Assembly (NCBI RefSeq): GCF_017873555.1
Contig: NZ_JAGGKE010000004.1
Coordinates: forward strand, 153,433 to 217,432
DNA: 64,000 bases
Direction: 5' to 3'
Origin: Halorubrum trapanicum
GTDB taxonomy: Archaea; Halobacteriota; Halobacteria; Halobacteriales; Haloferacaceae
Both the position numbers and the translations under genes were made by a program. Positions 26,116 through 34,282 of the stretch are shown here, in pieces. The notes under the pieces are model-generated. The model made no database searches, was not told where the DNA came from, and saw nothing but the letters and a program-made list of their open reading frames with translations. The stretch's first letter is position 1. The number at the start of each line of letters is the position of its first letter.

Positions 26116-27291
26116 ATGGACCCCGTTTTCATCGCCCTCTTCGTCGGCGCAGCGCTCGCCAGCCTGTTCATGGCGTGGGTCATCGGCGCCGGGTCGAGCG
26201 GCGCGACCCCGTTCGCCCCCGCGGTCGGCGCGAACGCCGTCGGGACGATGCGCGCCGCTCTCCTGGTCGGCGTCTTCGGCTTCGCCGGCGCCGTCACCCA
26301 GGGCGGCAGCGTCTCGGAGGCCGTCGGCAGCGGTCTCGTCGGCGGGATCAGCCTGCCCGTCGCCGGCGTCATCCTCGTGCTCGTCCTCGGCGCCGGGCTG
26401 ATGGCGCTCGGTATCGCGACCGGGATTCCGATCGCGACCGCGTTCACCGTCACCGGCGCCGTCATCGGCGTCGGCCTGGCGCTCGGCGGGACGCCGGTCC
26501 CGTCGAAGTACGGGCAGATCGGCGCCGTCTGGGCGCTGACGCCGCTCGTCGGCGGCGGCATCGCGTTCGGGATCGCCGGCGTCCTCCCGCGGTCCGGCGT
26601 TCCCGAGCGGTACAGCGTCGCCGCCCTCGCCGGCCTCGTCGGCGCCGTCCTCGTGAACGTTCAGTTCAGCTTCCTCGGCGAGGGGGCCGCGTCGGGCACC
26701 CTCCGCGGCCTCGGACAGCGCGCGCTGGGGGTCGACGGACTCGCGTCGGCGGTCGCGATCACCGGTCTCGCCGCGCTGGCGGTCGGGGTCGTCGTCCGGT
26801 GGGACATCGCTCGCGACGAGGAGGGAGGCCTGCGGCGCGTGCTGCTCGCGCTCGGGTCGCTCGTCGCCTTCTCCGCGGGCGGGAGTCAGGTCGGACTCGC
26901 CGTCGGACCGCTACTCCCGCTGCTCGACGAGGTGGGGATGATCTCGACGACCGCCGTCCTCGTCGGCGGCGGGCTGGGGATGCTGGTCGGCTCGTGGACG
27001 GGCGCGCCCCGGATGATCAAGTCGCTCGCGCAAGACTACTCCTCGCTCGGGCCGCGGCGCTCCATCTCCGCGCTCGTCCCGTCGTTTCTGATCGCGCAGC
27101 TGGCCGTCCTCCTCGGCGTACCCGTCTCGTTCAACGAGATCGTCGTCAGCGCGATCATCGGGAGCGGTGCGGCCGTCGGCGGCCGCGACGCGGTGGACGC
27201 CCGGAAGATCCTCGTGACGGTCGGGGCGTGGGCGGGGTCGTTCGCCCTCTCGTTCGCGCTCGCGTACGCCGCCGCGGCGCTCGTTTTATAA
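26116..27291 (+). CDS. PiT/CysP-type anion permease, sulfate or thiosulfate by context
   Basis: Polytopic membrane protein (391 aa, about ten helices) of the inorganic phosphate transporter family. The duplicated signatures lie near residues 27-45 (AGSSGATPFAPAVGANAVG) and 250-275 (AFSAGGSQVGLAVGPLLPL). In the family these read GANDxxNA; the loss of the canonical Asp here fits CysP-like sulfate permeases better than phosphate carriers. It is the last gene of the rhodanese/MBL-YeeE operon, which strengthens a sulfur-anion role. Phosphate cannot be excluded. Confidence 0.8.
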   Translation: MDPVFIALFVGAALASLFMAWVIGAGSSGATPFAPAVGANAVGTMRAALLVGVFGFAGAVTQGGSVSEAVGSGLVGGISLPVAGVILVLVLGAGLMALGIATGIPIATAFTVTGAVIGVGLALGGTPVPSKYGQIGAVWALTPLVGGGIAFGIAGVLPRSGVPERYSVAALAGLVGAVLVNVQFSFLGEGAASGTLRGLGQRALGVDGLASAVAITGLAALAVGVVVRWDIARDEEGGLRRVLLALGSLVAFSAGGSQVGLAVGPLLPLLDEVGMISTTAVLVGGGLGMLVGSWTGAPRMIKSLAQDYSSLGPRRSISALVPSFLIAQLAVLLGVPVSFNEIVVSAIIGSGAAVGGRDAVDARKILVTVGAWAGSFALSFALAYAAAALVL

Positions 27292-27316
27292 ACGGAGTAC
27301 GCCGCGGCGTCAGTTG

Positions 27317-27670
27317 CTTATAAAGAAACGAGGCGGTGGCGTCGCCGGCGGCCTGCCGCCGGCTGCAAGAGGCGCGTCGCGCCTCCCTGCGTGCCTGCGA
27401 GGCCGCTCCGCGGCCGAGCCGCGAGGGACCGAAGGTCCCTCTGGAAGCCGGCGCGAAGCGCCGGCGACAGCACGCGCGAGGGAGTCGGTCGCCGAGCGAA
27501 GCGACGGCGACCGACGAGGCTGGGGAGGCGTGAGGTGCTGTGCTGTCGCGGTCGGGTGGGTCTCAAAGGGGCAGTCGCCGGCGACACCGCAGGAACGAGC
27601 GAAGCGAGTGACGAGGAGCGCAACGAGCGTCCGTCGTCCTCCCGGCTGGGGCGTTGGAGGTGTCCGTAGT
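27317..27670 (+). repeat. Dispersed structured element, copy B
   Basis: Begins at CTTATAAAG and carries the same ordered blocks as copies A and C: GCGTGCCTGCGAGG, GGCCGC/GCGGCC, GGGACC/GGTCCC, GCCGGCGC/GCGCCGGC, CACGCGCGAGGGAG, GAGGCTGGGGAGGCGTGAGG, CTCAAAGGGGCAG and GGCTGGGGCGTTGGAGGTG. It has an extra GCCGGCGGC/GCCGCCGGC hairpin near its left end. Its central stem is 27484-27493 with 27506-27515 and differs in sequence from A and C while still pairing. The last stem does not pair well here. Several short frames read through it but are repeat artefacts. Confidence 0.85.
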
Positions 27671-27925
27671 CGATCCGCAGTCAACGATAGACAAGTGAGC
27701 GGCAGGAGCTTCTGGAGTTCGGCGACCGCAACGCCTACCGACGTTCCATGGAAGTCTCTGACCGCGAAAACGTCTCTGTAAGTTATCGGTACTCCGGCCG
27801 AGGTTACCCGAATATAGTATTGTACGATAGACCCAAAACCGTTATACGCACGAACCGGATAGGGGGAATCGAGCAGAAATGTGCCAACAGCGAATTACCG
27901 TCGTCGAGAAGAGGAGGGGAGACCG
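27671..27925. promoter_or_regulatory. Intergenic and promoter region of the TauE unit
   Basis: An AT-richer stretch of about 250 bp between element copy B and the small membrane gene. It contains TATTGTACGATAG at 27818-27830 (a match to a motif upstream of tusA) and GTTATACGC near 27841 as a TATA candidate. No gene is seen. Confidence 0.4.
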
Positions 27926-28090
27926 ATGCCAGGGTTAGCGGTCCCGACGTGGGACCCGGAGACGGCCCTGCTCATCGGGGTGATCCTCCTGGAAGCGGTC
28001 GCGTTGTACGCGGGCTACGGGGGTCTCGAACGGCTCTTCGGGCCGTATCTCATGGACCTCCTCGTCGGGGGTGAATCGAGTGCTCAGTAG
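27926..28090 (+). CDS. Single-helix membrane microprotein next to TauE (54 aa)
   Basis: A short protein with one clear transmembrane helix (ALLIGVILLEAVALYAGYGGL) and a conserved-looking tail (LERLFGPYLMDLLVG). I recall such proteins (DUF7512-like) beside TauE/SafE exporters in haloarchaea. The ATG at 27926 is preceded by a GGAGGGGAGA Shine-Dalgarno-like run; an in-frame ATG at 27881 would add charged residues. Its end overlaps the TauE start by 20 bases, so translation is probably coupled. It may be an accessory subunit of the exporter. Confidence 0.7.
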   Translation: MPGLAVPTWDPETALLIGVILLEAVALYAGYGGLERLFGPYLMDLLVGGESSAQ

Positions 28091-29162
28091 TCTCGTGGGC
28101 GGGGGCGGCCTCCTCGGCACGAGCCCCGAGATGCTGGCGCTGTTCGTCGGGTTCGGTCTCGTCGTCGGGGTCCTGTTCGGGTTCTTCGGGATGGGCGGGT
28201 CGTTCCTCGTCACCCCCGCGCTGCTCATGCTGGACTACTCGGCGCCCGTCGCGGTCGGGAGCGGGATGGCGTTCGTCTTCGGGACGGCCGTCATCGCGAC
28301 GCTGAAACACCATGACCTCGGGCAGGTGGACTACAAGCTCGGCGCGATCATGATCACCGGCACGACCGTCGGCATCGAGGCCGGGCGCGCGAGCGTCTAC
28401 TACCTCGAATCGCTGGGTCTCGCGAGCGGGGTCATCAGCGTCGCGTACGTCGTCCTGCTCGGCGGCGTCGGCGCGATGGTCACCCGCGACGCCCTGACGG
28501 GCGGTGGCTGGGGCGGCGGCGGGGACGGCGGGGACGGCGGCGTCGACCACGAGGCGGCCGACAGGGAGCTCGACGAGTACGAGATACCCGAGATCGCGGA
28601 GACGATCCAACGGACCGTCCGGATCCCGCCGATGGTGACGCTCCGCGGCGACGTCCGCGTCTCCGCGTGGGTGATCACGGCCGTCGCGTTCGCGACCGGC
28701 GTCCTGTCCGGCTTCCTCGGCGTCGGCGGCGGCTTCATCCGAATGCCCGCGATGATCTACGCGATCGGCGTCCCGGTGCCCGTCGCGGTCGGGACGGACC
28801 TCTTCGAGATCGTCTTCTCCGGCGGACTCGGGAGCTACCTCTACGGGCAGGGCGGCGGCGTGAACCTCGGCATCGTCGCGCCGCTCCTGTTCGGGAGCGC
28901 GCTCGGCGCGCGCGTCGGCTCCGCCGCGACCGCCGTCGTCGACGCCGACGAGATCAAGGTGTACTTCGGCGGGATGCTGCTGGTCGGCTCCATCGCCGTG
29001 GGTATCGGCGAGGTCGGCTCCTACCTCGGCAACCCGACGCTCGAACTGCTCGGACTGGTGCTCGTGGTCGGCGCGGCGGTCGTCGTCGCGTTCGCGGTCC
29101 TCTACACGACGGTCACCTCGCTCCGCGTGACGCGCCAGCAGCGGACGTCCGCCGCGGACTGA
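28071..29162 (+). CDS. TauE/SafE-family sulfite/organosulfonate exporter
   Basis: Polytopic membrane protein (363 aa, about eight helices) with the internal duplication of the family: GFFGMGGSFLVTPALLML in the first half and GFLGVGGGFIRMPAMIYA in the second. A Gly-rich acidic cytoplasmic loop (about residues 143-165) joins the halves. A role in sulfite export fits the neighbouring sulfur-oxidation genes. GTG start overlapping the microprotein gene. Confidence 0.9.
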   Translation: MNRVLSSLVGGGGLLGTSPEMLALFVGFGLVVGVLFGFFGMGGSFLVTPALLMLDYSAPVAVGSGMAFVFGTAVIATLKHHDLGQVDYKLGAIMITGTTVGIEAGRASVYYLESLGLASGVISVAYVVLLGGVGAMVTRDALTGGGWGGGGDGGDGGVDHEAADRELDEYEIPEIAETIQRTVRIPPMVTLRGDVRVSAWVITAVAFATGVLSGFLGVGGGFIRMPAMIYAIGVPVPVAVGTDLFEIVFSGGLGSYLYGQGGGVNLGIVAPLLFGSALGARVGSAATAVVDADEIKVYFGGMLLVGSIAVGIGEVGSYLGNPTLELLGLVLVVGAAVVVAFAVLYTTVTSLRVTRQQRTSAAD

Positions 29163-29325
29163 CCCGCGCTTTCGCCGTCGATCCGCGGCACCTGTGTTGC
29201 GTGTTTATGTCATAACCGCAGCATGACTCCGGTCTCTGTGTCCTGCCGGAGACGACGGAGATCGAGTCCGGCGTTCGACGCCGACGCGTACAGCCGAGCG
29301 GGGAGCCGGCGAAGAGTCTCCCCGC

Positions 29326-30936
29326 TCACAGCCCCTCTTGCCCGCCCTCCTGTGCGAGGAGGACGACCATCGAGAGCCCGGAGATGAGGAGGAGGATGAG
29401 CGTCGGCACCACCGCGTACTGGTACAGCGCCGACTCCTGCGCGCGCCAGATCTGGGTGACGATCGTCTCGAACCCGGAGGGACGGAGGATCAGCGTGACT
29501 GGCAGTTCCTTCATCGTCGTGAGGAACACGAGCGCGGCGCCGGCGACGATCCCCGACCGCGTGAGCGGGAACGTGACCCGCCGGAACGCGCCCAGCGAGG
29601 ACTCGCCGAGGGTCCGGCCGGCCTCCACGAGCCGCGGATCGACCTGGAGGATCGACGTCCGGCTCGACCCGACCGCCTGCGGGAGGAAGCGCACGACGTA
29701 CGCGAAGATCAGTAGCGGCAGCGTCTGGTAGATCCATGGCAGGTAGCCGGAGCCGAAGTAGACGAGCGCGAGCGCGAGCACGATGCCGGGCACCGCGAAG
29801 CCGACGTACGTCGCGCGCTCAAACAGCGTCGCGAGGCGGGAGTCGTGGTTGGCCGCGAAGTAGGCGATGGGGATCGCCGCGAGCGCGGCGACGACCGCCG
29901 CGGCCGCGGAGACCGAGACGGAGTTGAGCACCTGGATCGGGTCGAAGGCCAACGAGGGGCGGCGACCCGACTCCGACCGGACCAGCCACAGCCCGAGGAT
30001 CCACAGCGGCACGAGCAGCGCGACGGCGGAGACGCCGGCGGGCAGCAGCGTCGCGGGCCACCGAAGCCGCCCCAGCGACACGCGGTCCTCCGTCCGGCCG
30101 GCGTCGTCCCCGTGCGAGGAGGCGTCCGAGCGGACGAGCCACTCCAAGGCGAGCACGAACAGCACGACGACGAGCAGCTGTAGGGAGAGCAGCGCGGCGT
30201 AGTCGCTCCCGAAGGAGTTGTACTCGACGTAGATCTGTCGGGTGAACACCGACAGCCGCATGATCGAGGGCGTCCCGAAGTCGGAGACCGCGTACAGCGC
30301 CGCGAGCAGCGAGCCGGCGGCGACCGCAGGGCGGATCGCGGGCAGCGTCACGCGGCGGAACGACGCCAGTCGGCCGTGGTTCAGCGTCCGCGCCGCCTCC
30401 AGCAGCGTCGTGTCGAACGACAGCAGCGCGGCCCGCGTCGTCAGGTAGACGTACGGATATGTGTACAGCGTGATGACGAGTATGGACCCGTGAAGGCCGT
30501 ATATCTCCGGAATCCGCTCGATCCCGAGCGGCGCGAGGACCTCGTGGAACTCGCCGCGCGGCCCGAACGCGGAGACGAACGAGAACGCGCCGACGTAGCT
30601 CGGCACGACGAGCGGGAGTGCGGCCGCGACTGCCCAGAACCGCCGGAACGGGAGGTCGGTCCGAGCGGTGAGGTACGCGAGCGGGACGCCGATCGCGATC
30701 GAGAACGCAGTCACGCCGACCATCAACAGCAGGCTGTTGAGGACGGTGTCCGCGGTGCGGAGGCTGAGGGTGAGGTCCGCGGCGCGCGCGGGGTCGACGG
30801 TGACCGCCTCGATCACGAGCCACGCGAGCGGGAAGACGAGCGTCGCCGCGATGGCGGCGCAAAGCAGCGTCAACCCCAGCGGTAGTCGGTCCTCCCCGTC
30901 GGTCAGCCGGTCGCGGATCCGGGTTATCGGGCACAT
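29326..30936 (-). CDS. Ferric iron ABC transporter permease (FbpB/AfuB type)
   Basis: Membrane component of a Fe(III) importer (536 aa, about twelve helices). It is a fused double permease with two EAA loops: EAARTLNHGRLASFRRVTLP and EAGRTLGESSLGAFRRVTFP. It lies divergent from the dehydrogenase genes and about 6 kb from a matching binding protein. No ATP-binding subunit is present in the window, so the ATPase must be elsewhere or shared. The nearest TTAGG-type operator is 153 bp upstream, at the divergent promoter. ATG start at 30936 (MCPITRIRDRL). Confidence 0.88.
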   Translation of the reverse strand: MCPITRIRDRLTDGEDRLPLGLTLLCAAIAATLVFPLAWLVIEAVTVDPARAADLTLSLRTADTVLNSLLLMVGVTAFSIAIGVPLAYLTARTDLPFRRFWAVAAALPLVVPSYVGAFSFVSAFGPRGEFHEVLAPLGIERIPEIYGLHGSILVITLYTYPYVYLTTRAALLSFDTTLLEAARTLNHGRLASFRRVTLPAIRPAVAAGSLLAALYAVSDFGTPSIMRLSVFTRQIYVEYNSFGSDYAALLSLQLLVVVLFVLALEWLVRSDASSHGDDAGRTEDRVSLGRLRWPATLLPAGVSAVALLVPLWILGLWLVRSESGRRPSLAFDPIQVLNSVSVSAAAAVVAALAAIPIAYFAANHDSRLATLFERATYVGFAVPGIVLALALVYFGSGYLPWIYQTLPLLIFAYVVRFLPQAVGSSRTSILQVDPRLVEAGRTLGESSLGAFRRVTFPLTRSGIVAGAALVFLTTMKELPVTLILRPSGFETIVTQIWRAQESALYQYAVVPTLILLLISGLSMVVLLAQEGGQEGL

Positions 30937-31088
30937 GGTCCGAGAAGCGGTCGGTCGGAGGATGGACGCAACCGCCGTTAGGGGTTCCGATCCCGCCGCG
31001 GAGGCGCGGCGGCGCTCCCCCCGAACGCGACCGACCGCGTCCGGCCGTAGCCCGCCGCAACCGACCGCGCTCCGACGGATATATTAAT

Positions 31089-31102
31089 TTAGGGTTGCCT
31101 AA
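31089..31102. promoter_or_regulatory. DtxR-type operator (box 1), TTAGG-GTTG-CCTAA
   Basis: A perfect 5-bp inverted repeat with a 4-base spacer, 7 bases before the ATG of the subunit-3 gene and directly after the TATA-like TATTAAT at 31082-31088. This is a position where bound repressor would block initiation. The sequence matches the half-sites of known DtxR/IdeR boxes. Confidence 0.75.
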
Positions 31103-31109
31103 AAAACAC

Positions 31110-31670
31110 ATGGAACTGACGCGGCGCGACGCGGCGGCGGCGCTGGCCGCGCTCGGCGCGAGCGGCGGGGTCGCGCTCGGCGCGCGGTTCGCCGCGGACC
31201 GCGGAGAGCGCCCTGAGGAAGACGGGAGTCGCGACGGCGACGACGTCCCGGCCGACGACGAGGCGGTCCGCGAGACCCTGACCGCCGTCGCGTCGGTCGT
31301 CTACCCCTCCGAGGTCGCCGGCGTGAGCGAGTTCGTCGAGGGGTTCCTCGCCGGGCGGCTCGACGGCTCCGCGCACGCGACGGGGGTCCGCGAGACCGTC
31401 GCGGAGCTGAACCACCTCGCGAACACGTGGCACGGCGCGCCGGTCGCCGACCTCGATTCCGCGGACCGCGACCGGCTCCTCCGAGAGGTCGGCGCCGACA
31501 CCGCCGAGGAGGACCCCGGCGGGACGACCGCAGAGCGGGTCCGGTACTACGTCGTCAACGAGCTGCTGCTCGCGCTGTACGCCTCCCCGACCGGCGGGGA
31601 GCTGGTTGGTATCGAGAACCCGCAGGGCCACCCGGGCGGCGCGGAGAGCTATCAGCGGGGGCCGCAATGA
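31110..31670 (+). CDS. Gluconate 2-dehydrogenase subunit 3 family protein (Tat-exported)
   Basis: 186 aa. The N-terminus has a twin-arginine signal (TRRDAAAALAALGASGGVALGA). The rest is the helical subunit-3 fold with AVRETLTAVASVVYPSEV, TVAELNHLANTW and GGTTAERVRYYVVNELLLALYASPTGGELVGIENPQGHPGG. It accompanies a GMC-type flavoprotein, whose start overlaps its stop (ATGA). In known complexes subunit 3 carries the flavoprotein across the membrane by a hitchhiker Tat route. Controlled by operator box 1 just upstream. Confidence 0.85.
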   Translation: MELTRRDAAAALAALGASGGVALGARFAADRGERPEEDGSRDGDDVPADDEAVRETLTAVASVVYPSEVAGVSEFVEGFLAGRLDGSAHATGVRETVAELNHLANTWHGAPVADLDSADRDRLLREVGADTAEEDPGGTTAERVRYYVVNELLLALYASPTGGELVGIENPQGHPGGAESYQRGPQ

Positions 31671-33310
31671 GCGGCGCCGAGAGCGTCGGCGACGAGCGGT
31701 CGGCGCCCGACGGGGTCGACCGCACGCCCGTCACCGACGCGGACGTCTGCGTCGTCGGCGCCGGCCCCGCGGGGGCGCTCGTCGCCGACCGGCTCGCGGG
31801 CGAGCGCGAAGTCGTCGTGCTCGACGCCGGGCCGCGGTTCGATCCCGAAGACCGGCTCGCCAGACAGGAGCGGGCGATCCGCCCGTTCTACGACCGACCG
31901 GACGTCTGGGGCGTGGGCGGCGAGCGCGACGCCCACGAGAACGCCGGCGACCGCTCGTACCCCCTGAACCACGCCCGCGTGAAGGGCGTCGGCGGGTCGA
32001 CGCTCCACTGGCAGGGGATGGTGATGCGGCTCCACGAGGACGACTTCGACTCCGCGAGTGAGCGCGGCGTCGGCGCCGACTGGCCGGTCGACTACGCCGA
32101 TCTGCGGCCGTACTACGCCGAGGCGGAGCGCGAGCTGGGCGTCGCGGGCGCGTCGGACAACCCCTACGCGCCGCCCCGCGAGGAGCCGCACCCGATGCCG
32201 GCGTTCCAGCCCTCCTACAGCGACTCGCTGTTCGCGGAGGCCTGCGAGTCGCTGGGGATCGACATGCACTCGGTGCCGAACGCGCGCAACTCCGAGCCGT
32301 ACGACGACCGGTCGCCCTGCGTCGGCTACGGCACCTGCCAGCCCGTCTGCCCGAGCGGGGCGAAGTACGACGCGACGGTCCACGTCGAGCGCGCCGAGGC
32401 GGCGGGCGCGACCGTGATCGACCGCGCGCCGGTCGAGCGGCTGGAGCACGACGGCGACGACCGGGTGGCCGCGGCCGTCTACGCGACGCCCGACGGGGAG
32501 CGGCACCGGCAGGAGGCGGACGCGTTCGTCGTCGCCGCCGGAGGCGTGGAGACGCCGCGGCTCCTGCTCCTCTCGGCGTCCGACCGCTACCCCGACGGGC
32601 TCGCGAACGGGAGCGGCCACGTCGGCGAGTTCTTCATGGACCACCTGTTCGCGGGCGCGGGCGGCACGCTCGACGAGGAGACGAGACAGAACCACGTCGG
32701 CTTCTACACCAGCGCCTGCGACCAGTTCTACGACGAGGCCGACGAGAGTCAGGCCCCGTTCAAGCTGGAGTTCTTCAACTACGCCGGCCCGTCTCCCGTG
32801 GAGTCGGCGCTCACGGGCGACGACTGGGGCGACGCGCTCCGCGACCGCCTGCGGGACGAGTACGGGAACCACGTCGCGATGGGCGCGCTCGTCGAGCAGC
32901 TCCCCGACGCCGACAGCCGCGTGACGCTCGCGGACGACCGCACCGACGACCGCGGGAACCCGGTGCCGCGGATCGAGTGGACGGTCGGCGACCGCGCGCT
33001 CGACACGATCGAGCGGGCCAACGCGATCCAAGTCGAGGTGCTGGAGGAGCTCGGCGCCGACGTCGAGTGGGTCGCCGGCCCGGACGCGACGGGACCGGCC
33101 TACCACCACATGGGGACGACGCGGATGAGCGACGACCCGGATCGGGGCGTCGTCGACGCCGACTGCCGGACCCACGACCTCGAAAACTGCTGGATCGCCT
33201 CCAGCTCCGTCTTCCCCACGAGCGGCGCGATGAACCCGACGCTCACCATCGCCGCGCTCGCGCTTCGCGTCGGCGACGACGTGGCCGGGTGGCTCGCAGA
33301 CGAGTCCTGA
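31667..33310 (+). CDS. GMC-family FAD oxidoreductase (gluconate 2-dehydrogenase large-subunit type)
   Basis: 547 aa. The FAD-binding GAGPAG is at residues 31-36, with VGGSTLHWQGM as the GMC signature region. A Cys-rich segment CVGYGTCQPVCPSGAKYDA follows, and the C-terminal catalytic part is YHHMGTTRMSDDP with NPTLTIAALALRVGD. It probably oxidises a sugar or sugar acid outside the cytoplasm with subunit 3. No cytochrome c partner follows, unlike bacterial three-subunit enzymes, so the electron acceptor is unknown. Translation is coupled to subunit 3. Confidence 0.88.
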   Translation: MSGAESVGDERSAPDGVDRTPVTDADVCVVGAGPAGALVADRLAGEREVVVLDAGPRFDPEDRLARQERAIRPFYDRPDVWGVGGERDAHENAGDRSYPLNHARVKGVGGSTLHWQGMVMRLHEDDFDSASERGVGADWPVDYADLRPYYAEAERELGVAGASDNPYAPPREEPHPMPAFQPSYSDSLFAEACESLGIDMHSVPNARNSEPYDDRSPCVGYGTCQPVCPSGAKYDATVHVERAEAAGATVIDRAPVERLEHDGDDRVAAAVYATPDGERHRQEADAFVVAAGGVETPRLLLLSASDRYPDGLANGSGHVGEFFMDHLFAGAGGTLDEETRQNHVGFYTSACDQFYDEADESQAPFKLEFFNYAGPSPVESALTGDDWGDALRDRLRDEYGNHVAMGALVEQLPDADSRVTLADDRTDDRGNPVPRIEWTVGDRALDTIERANAIQVEVLEELGADVEWVAGPDATGPAYHHMGTTRMSDDPDRGVVDADCRTHDLENCWIASSSVFPTSGAMNPTLTIAALALRVGDDVAGWLADES

Positions 33311-33328
33311 CAGACGGACACTACTATT

Positions 33329-33342
33329 TTAGGTAAACCTAA
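33329..33342. promoter_or_regulatory. DtxR-type operator (box 2), TTAGG-TAAA-CCTAA
   Basis: A perfect inverted repeat 33 bases before the ATG of the GT2 gene, in the 65-bp gap after the GMC gene. Preceded by CTATTTT as the TATA-like element. Confidence 0.75.
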
Positions 33343-33362
33343 AAACTCAAGTGCCTGCGAGC

Positions 33363-33369
33363 GGAGGTG
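33363..33369 (+). promoter_or_regulatory. Shine-Dalgarno GGAGGTG of the GT2 gene
   Basis: Complementary to the 3' end of 16S rRNA and 6 bases before the ATG at 33376. It decides that start over the in-frame GTG at 33367, which lies inside the site. Confidence 0.6.
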
Positions 33370-33375
33370 CGGGTA

Positions 33376-34176
33376 ATGAGCGACTCAGCGCACGCGACGA
33401 ACGGGTCCGCGACCGCGGTCGAAAGCGGCGGCGGAGCGGACGAGGCAGGGGTCGAAGCCGACGCGGCGGGCGCGACCGCCGACGGCGGCGAGCCGTACAC
33501 CTTCGACGACCTCAGCGTCGTGATGGGGACGTACAACGAAGAAGGGGCCATCGCGACGGTGCTCGAAGACGTCGAGCGGGTCACGGATGGCAAGGCGGAG
33601 GTCGTCTGCGTCGACGGCTCCTCGGACCAGACCGCCGAGATCGCCCGCGAACACGGCGCGCGCGTGATCGAGCAGGAGCCGCAGGGGTACGGGGTCGCGG
33701 TCCGCGAGGCGATACTGACCCCCGACCGCCCCGTGGTCGTCACCACGGACTGCGACGACACCTACCCGATGGAGGCGCTCCCGGAGTTCCTCGCCGAGAT
33801 CAACGACGGCGCGGACGTGGTGAGCGGCGACCGGCTCTACCACGGCGCCGAGGCGATGCCCGCGTTCAACCGCTTCGGTAACCACGCGTTCGCCGCGCTC
33901 GCTTCCCTCCTGATGGGCGAGCGCGTCCACGACACCACGACCGGGATGCGCGCGTACCGCCGCGACGTGGTCGAGGAGATCGGCTGGACCGAGAACACCG
34001 GGCTCTCCGCCGAACTGCTGATCCGCCCGCTGATGCGGGGCTACGACGTGCGCGAGTGCCCGATCCGGTACGCCGAGCGCCTCGGCGAGACGAAGCTCGA
34101 CCCGATCGGCGGCGGCGCCGCCATCGCGAAGTCGATCGTCACCGTCTGCCTCGAAGAGCAGCTGCGGCGGTTCTGA
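33376..34176 (+). CDS. GT2 glycosyltransferase, dolichyl-phosphate-sugar synthase (DPM1) type
   Basis: 266 aa. After a low-complexity acidic N-terminus (about 40 residues) comes a single GT-A domain: VVMGTYNEEGAIATVLEDV, VCVDGSSDQTAEIA, the metal-binding TDCDDTYPM, then GDRLYHGAEAMPAFNRFGNH and DTTTGMRAYRR. No transmembrane helices follow, as in soluble DPM1. It would transfer a sugar from a nucleotide donor to a polyprenyl phosphate. It has its own operator (box 2), in one regulon with the flippase-like, RGP-like and GT39-like genes. Confidence 0.85.
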   Translation: MSDSAHATNGSATAVESGGGADEAGVEADAAGATADGGEPYTFDDLSVVMGTYNEEGAIATVLEDVERVTDGKAEVVCVDGSSDQTAEIAREHGARVIEQEPQGYGVAVREAILTPDRPVVVTTDCDDTYPMEALPEFLAEINDGADVVSGDRLYHGAEAMPAFNRFGNHAFAALASLLMGERVHDTTTGMRAYRRDVVEEIGWTENTGLSAELLIRPLMRGYDVRECPIRYAERLGETKLDPIGGGAAIAKSIVTVCLEEQLRRF

Positions 34177-34282
34177 GGCACCTCGTTCCCCGACGCGGCC
34201 GTCGGACGGCGGTCCGGACAGATACTGTGGGCACAGTAGGCCGCCGGCGACGTTTTTACACTCGTGAGCGACGGCGCTGATT

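Noticed and set aside
27560..27655. Final stem of element copy B
   Set aside because: The segments before GGGGCGTTGG do not form the long pairing seen in copies A and C, so only the central stem of copy B is used as evidence.
30937..31088. Operator for the ferric permease gene
   Set aside because: A TTAGGGG near 30974 has no CCTAA partner at the right spacing, so I do not count it as a DtxR box.
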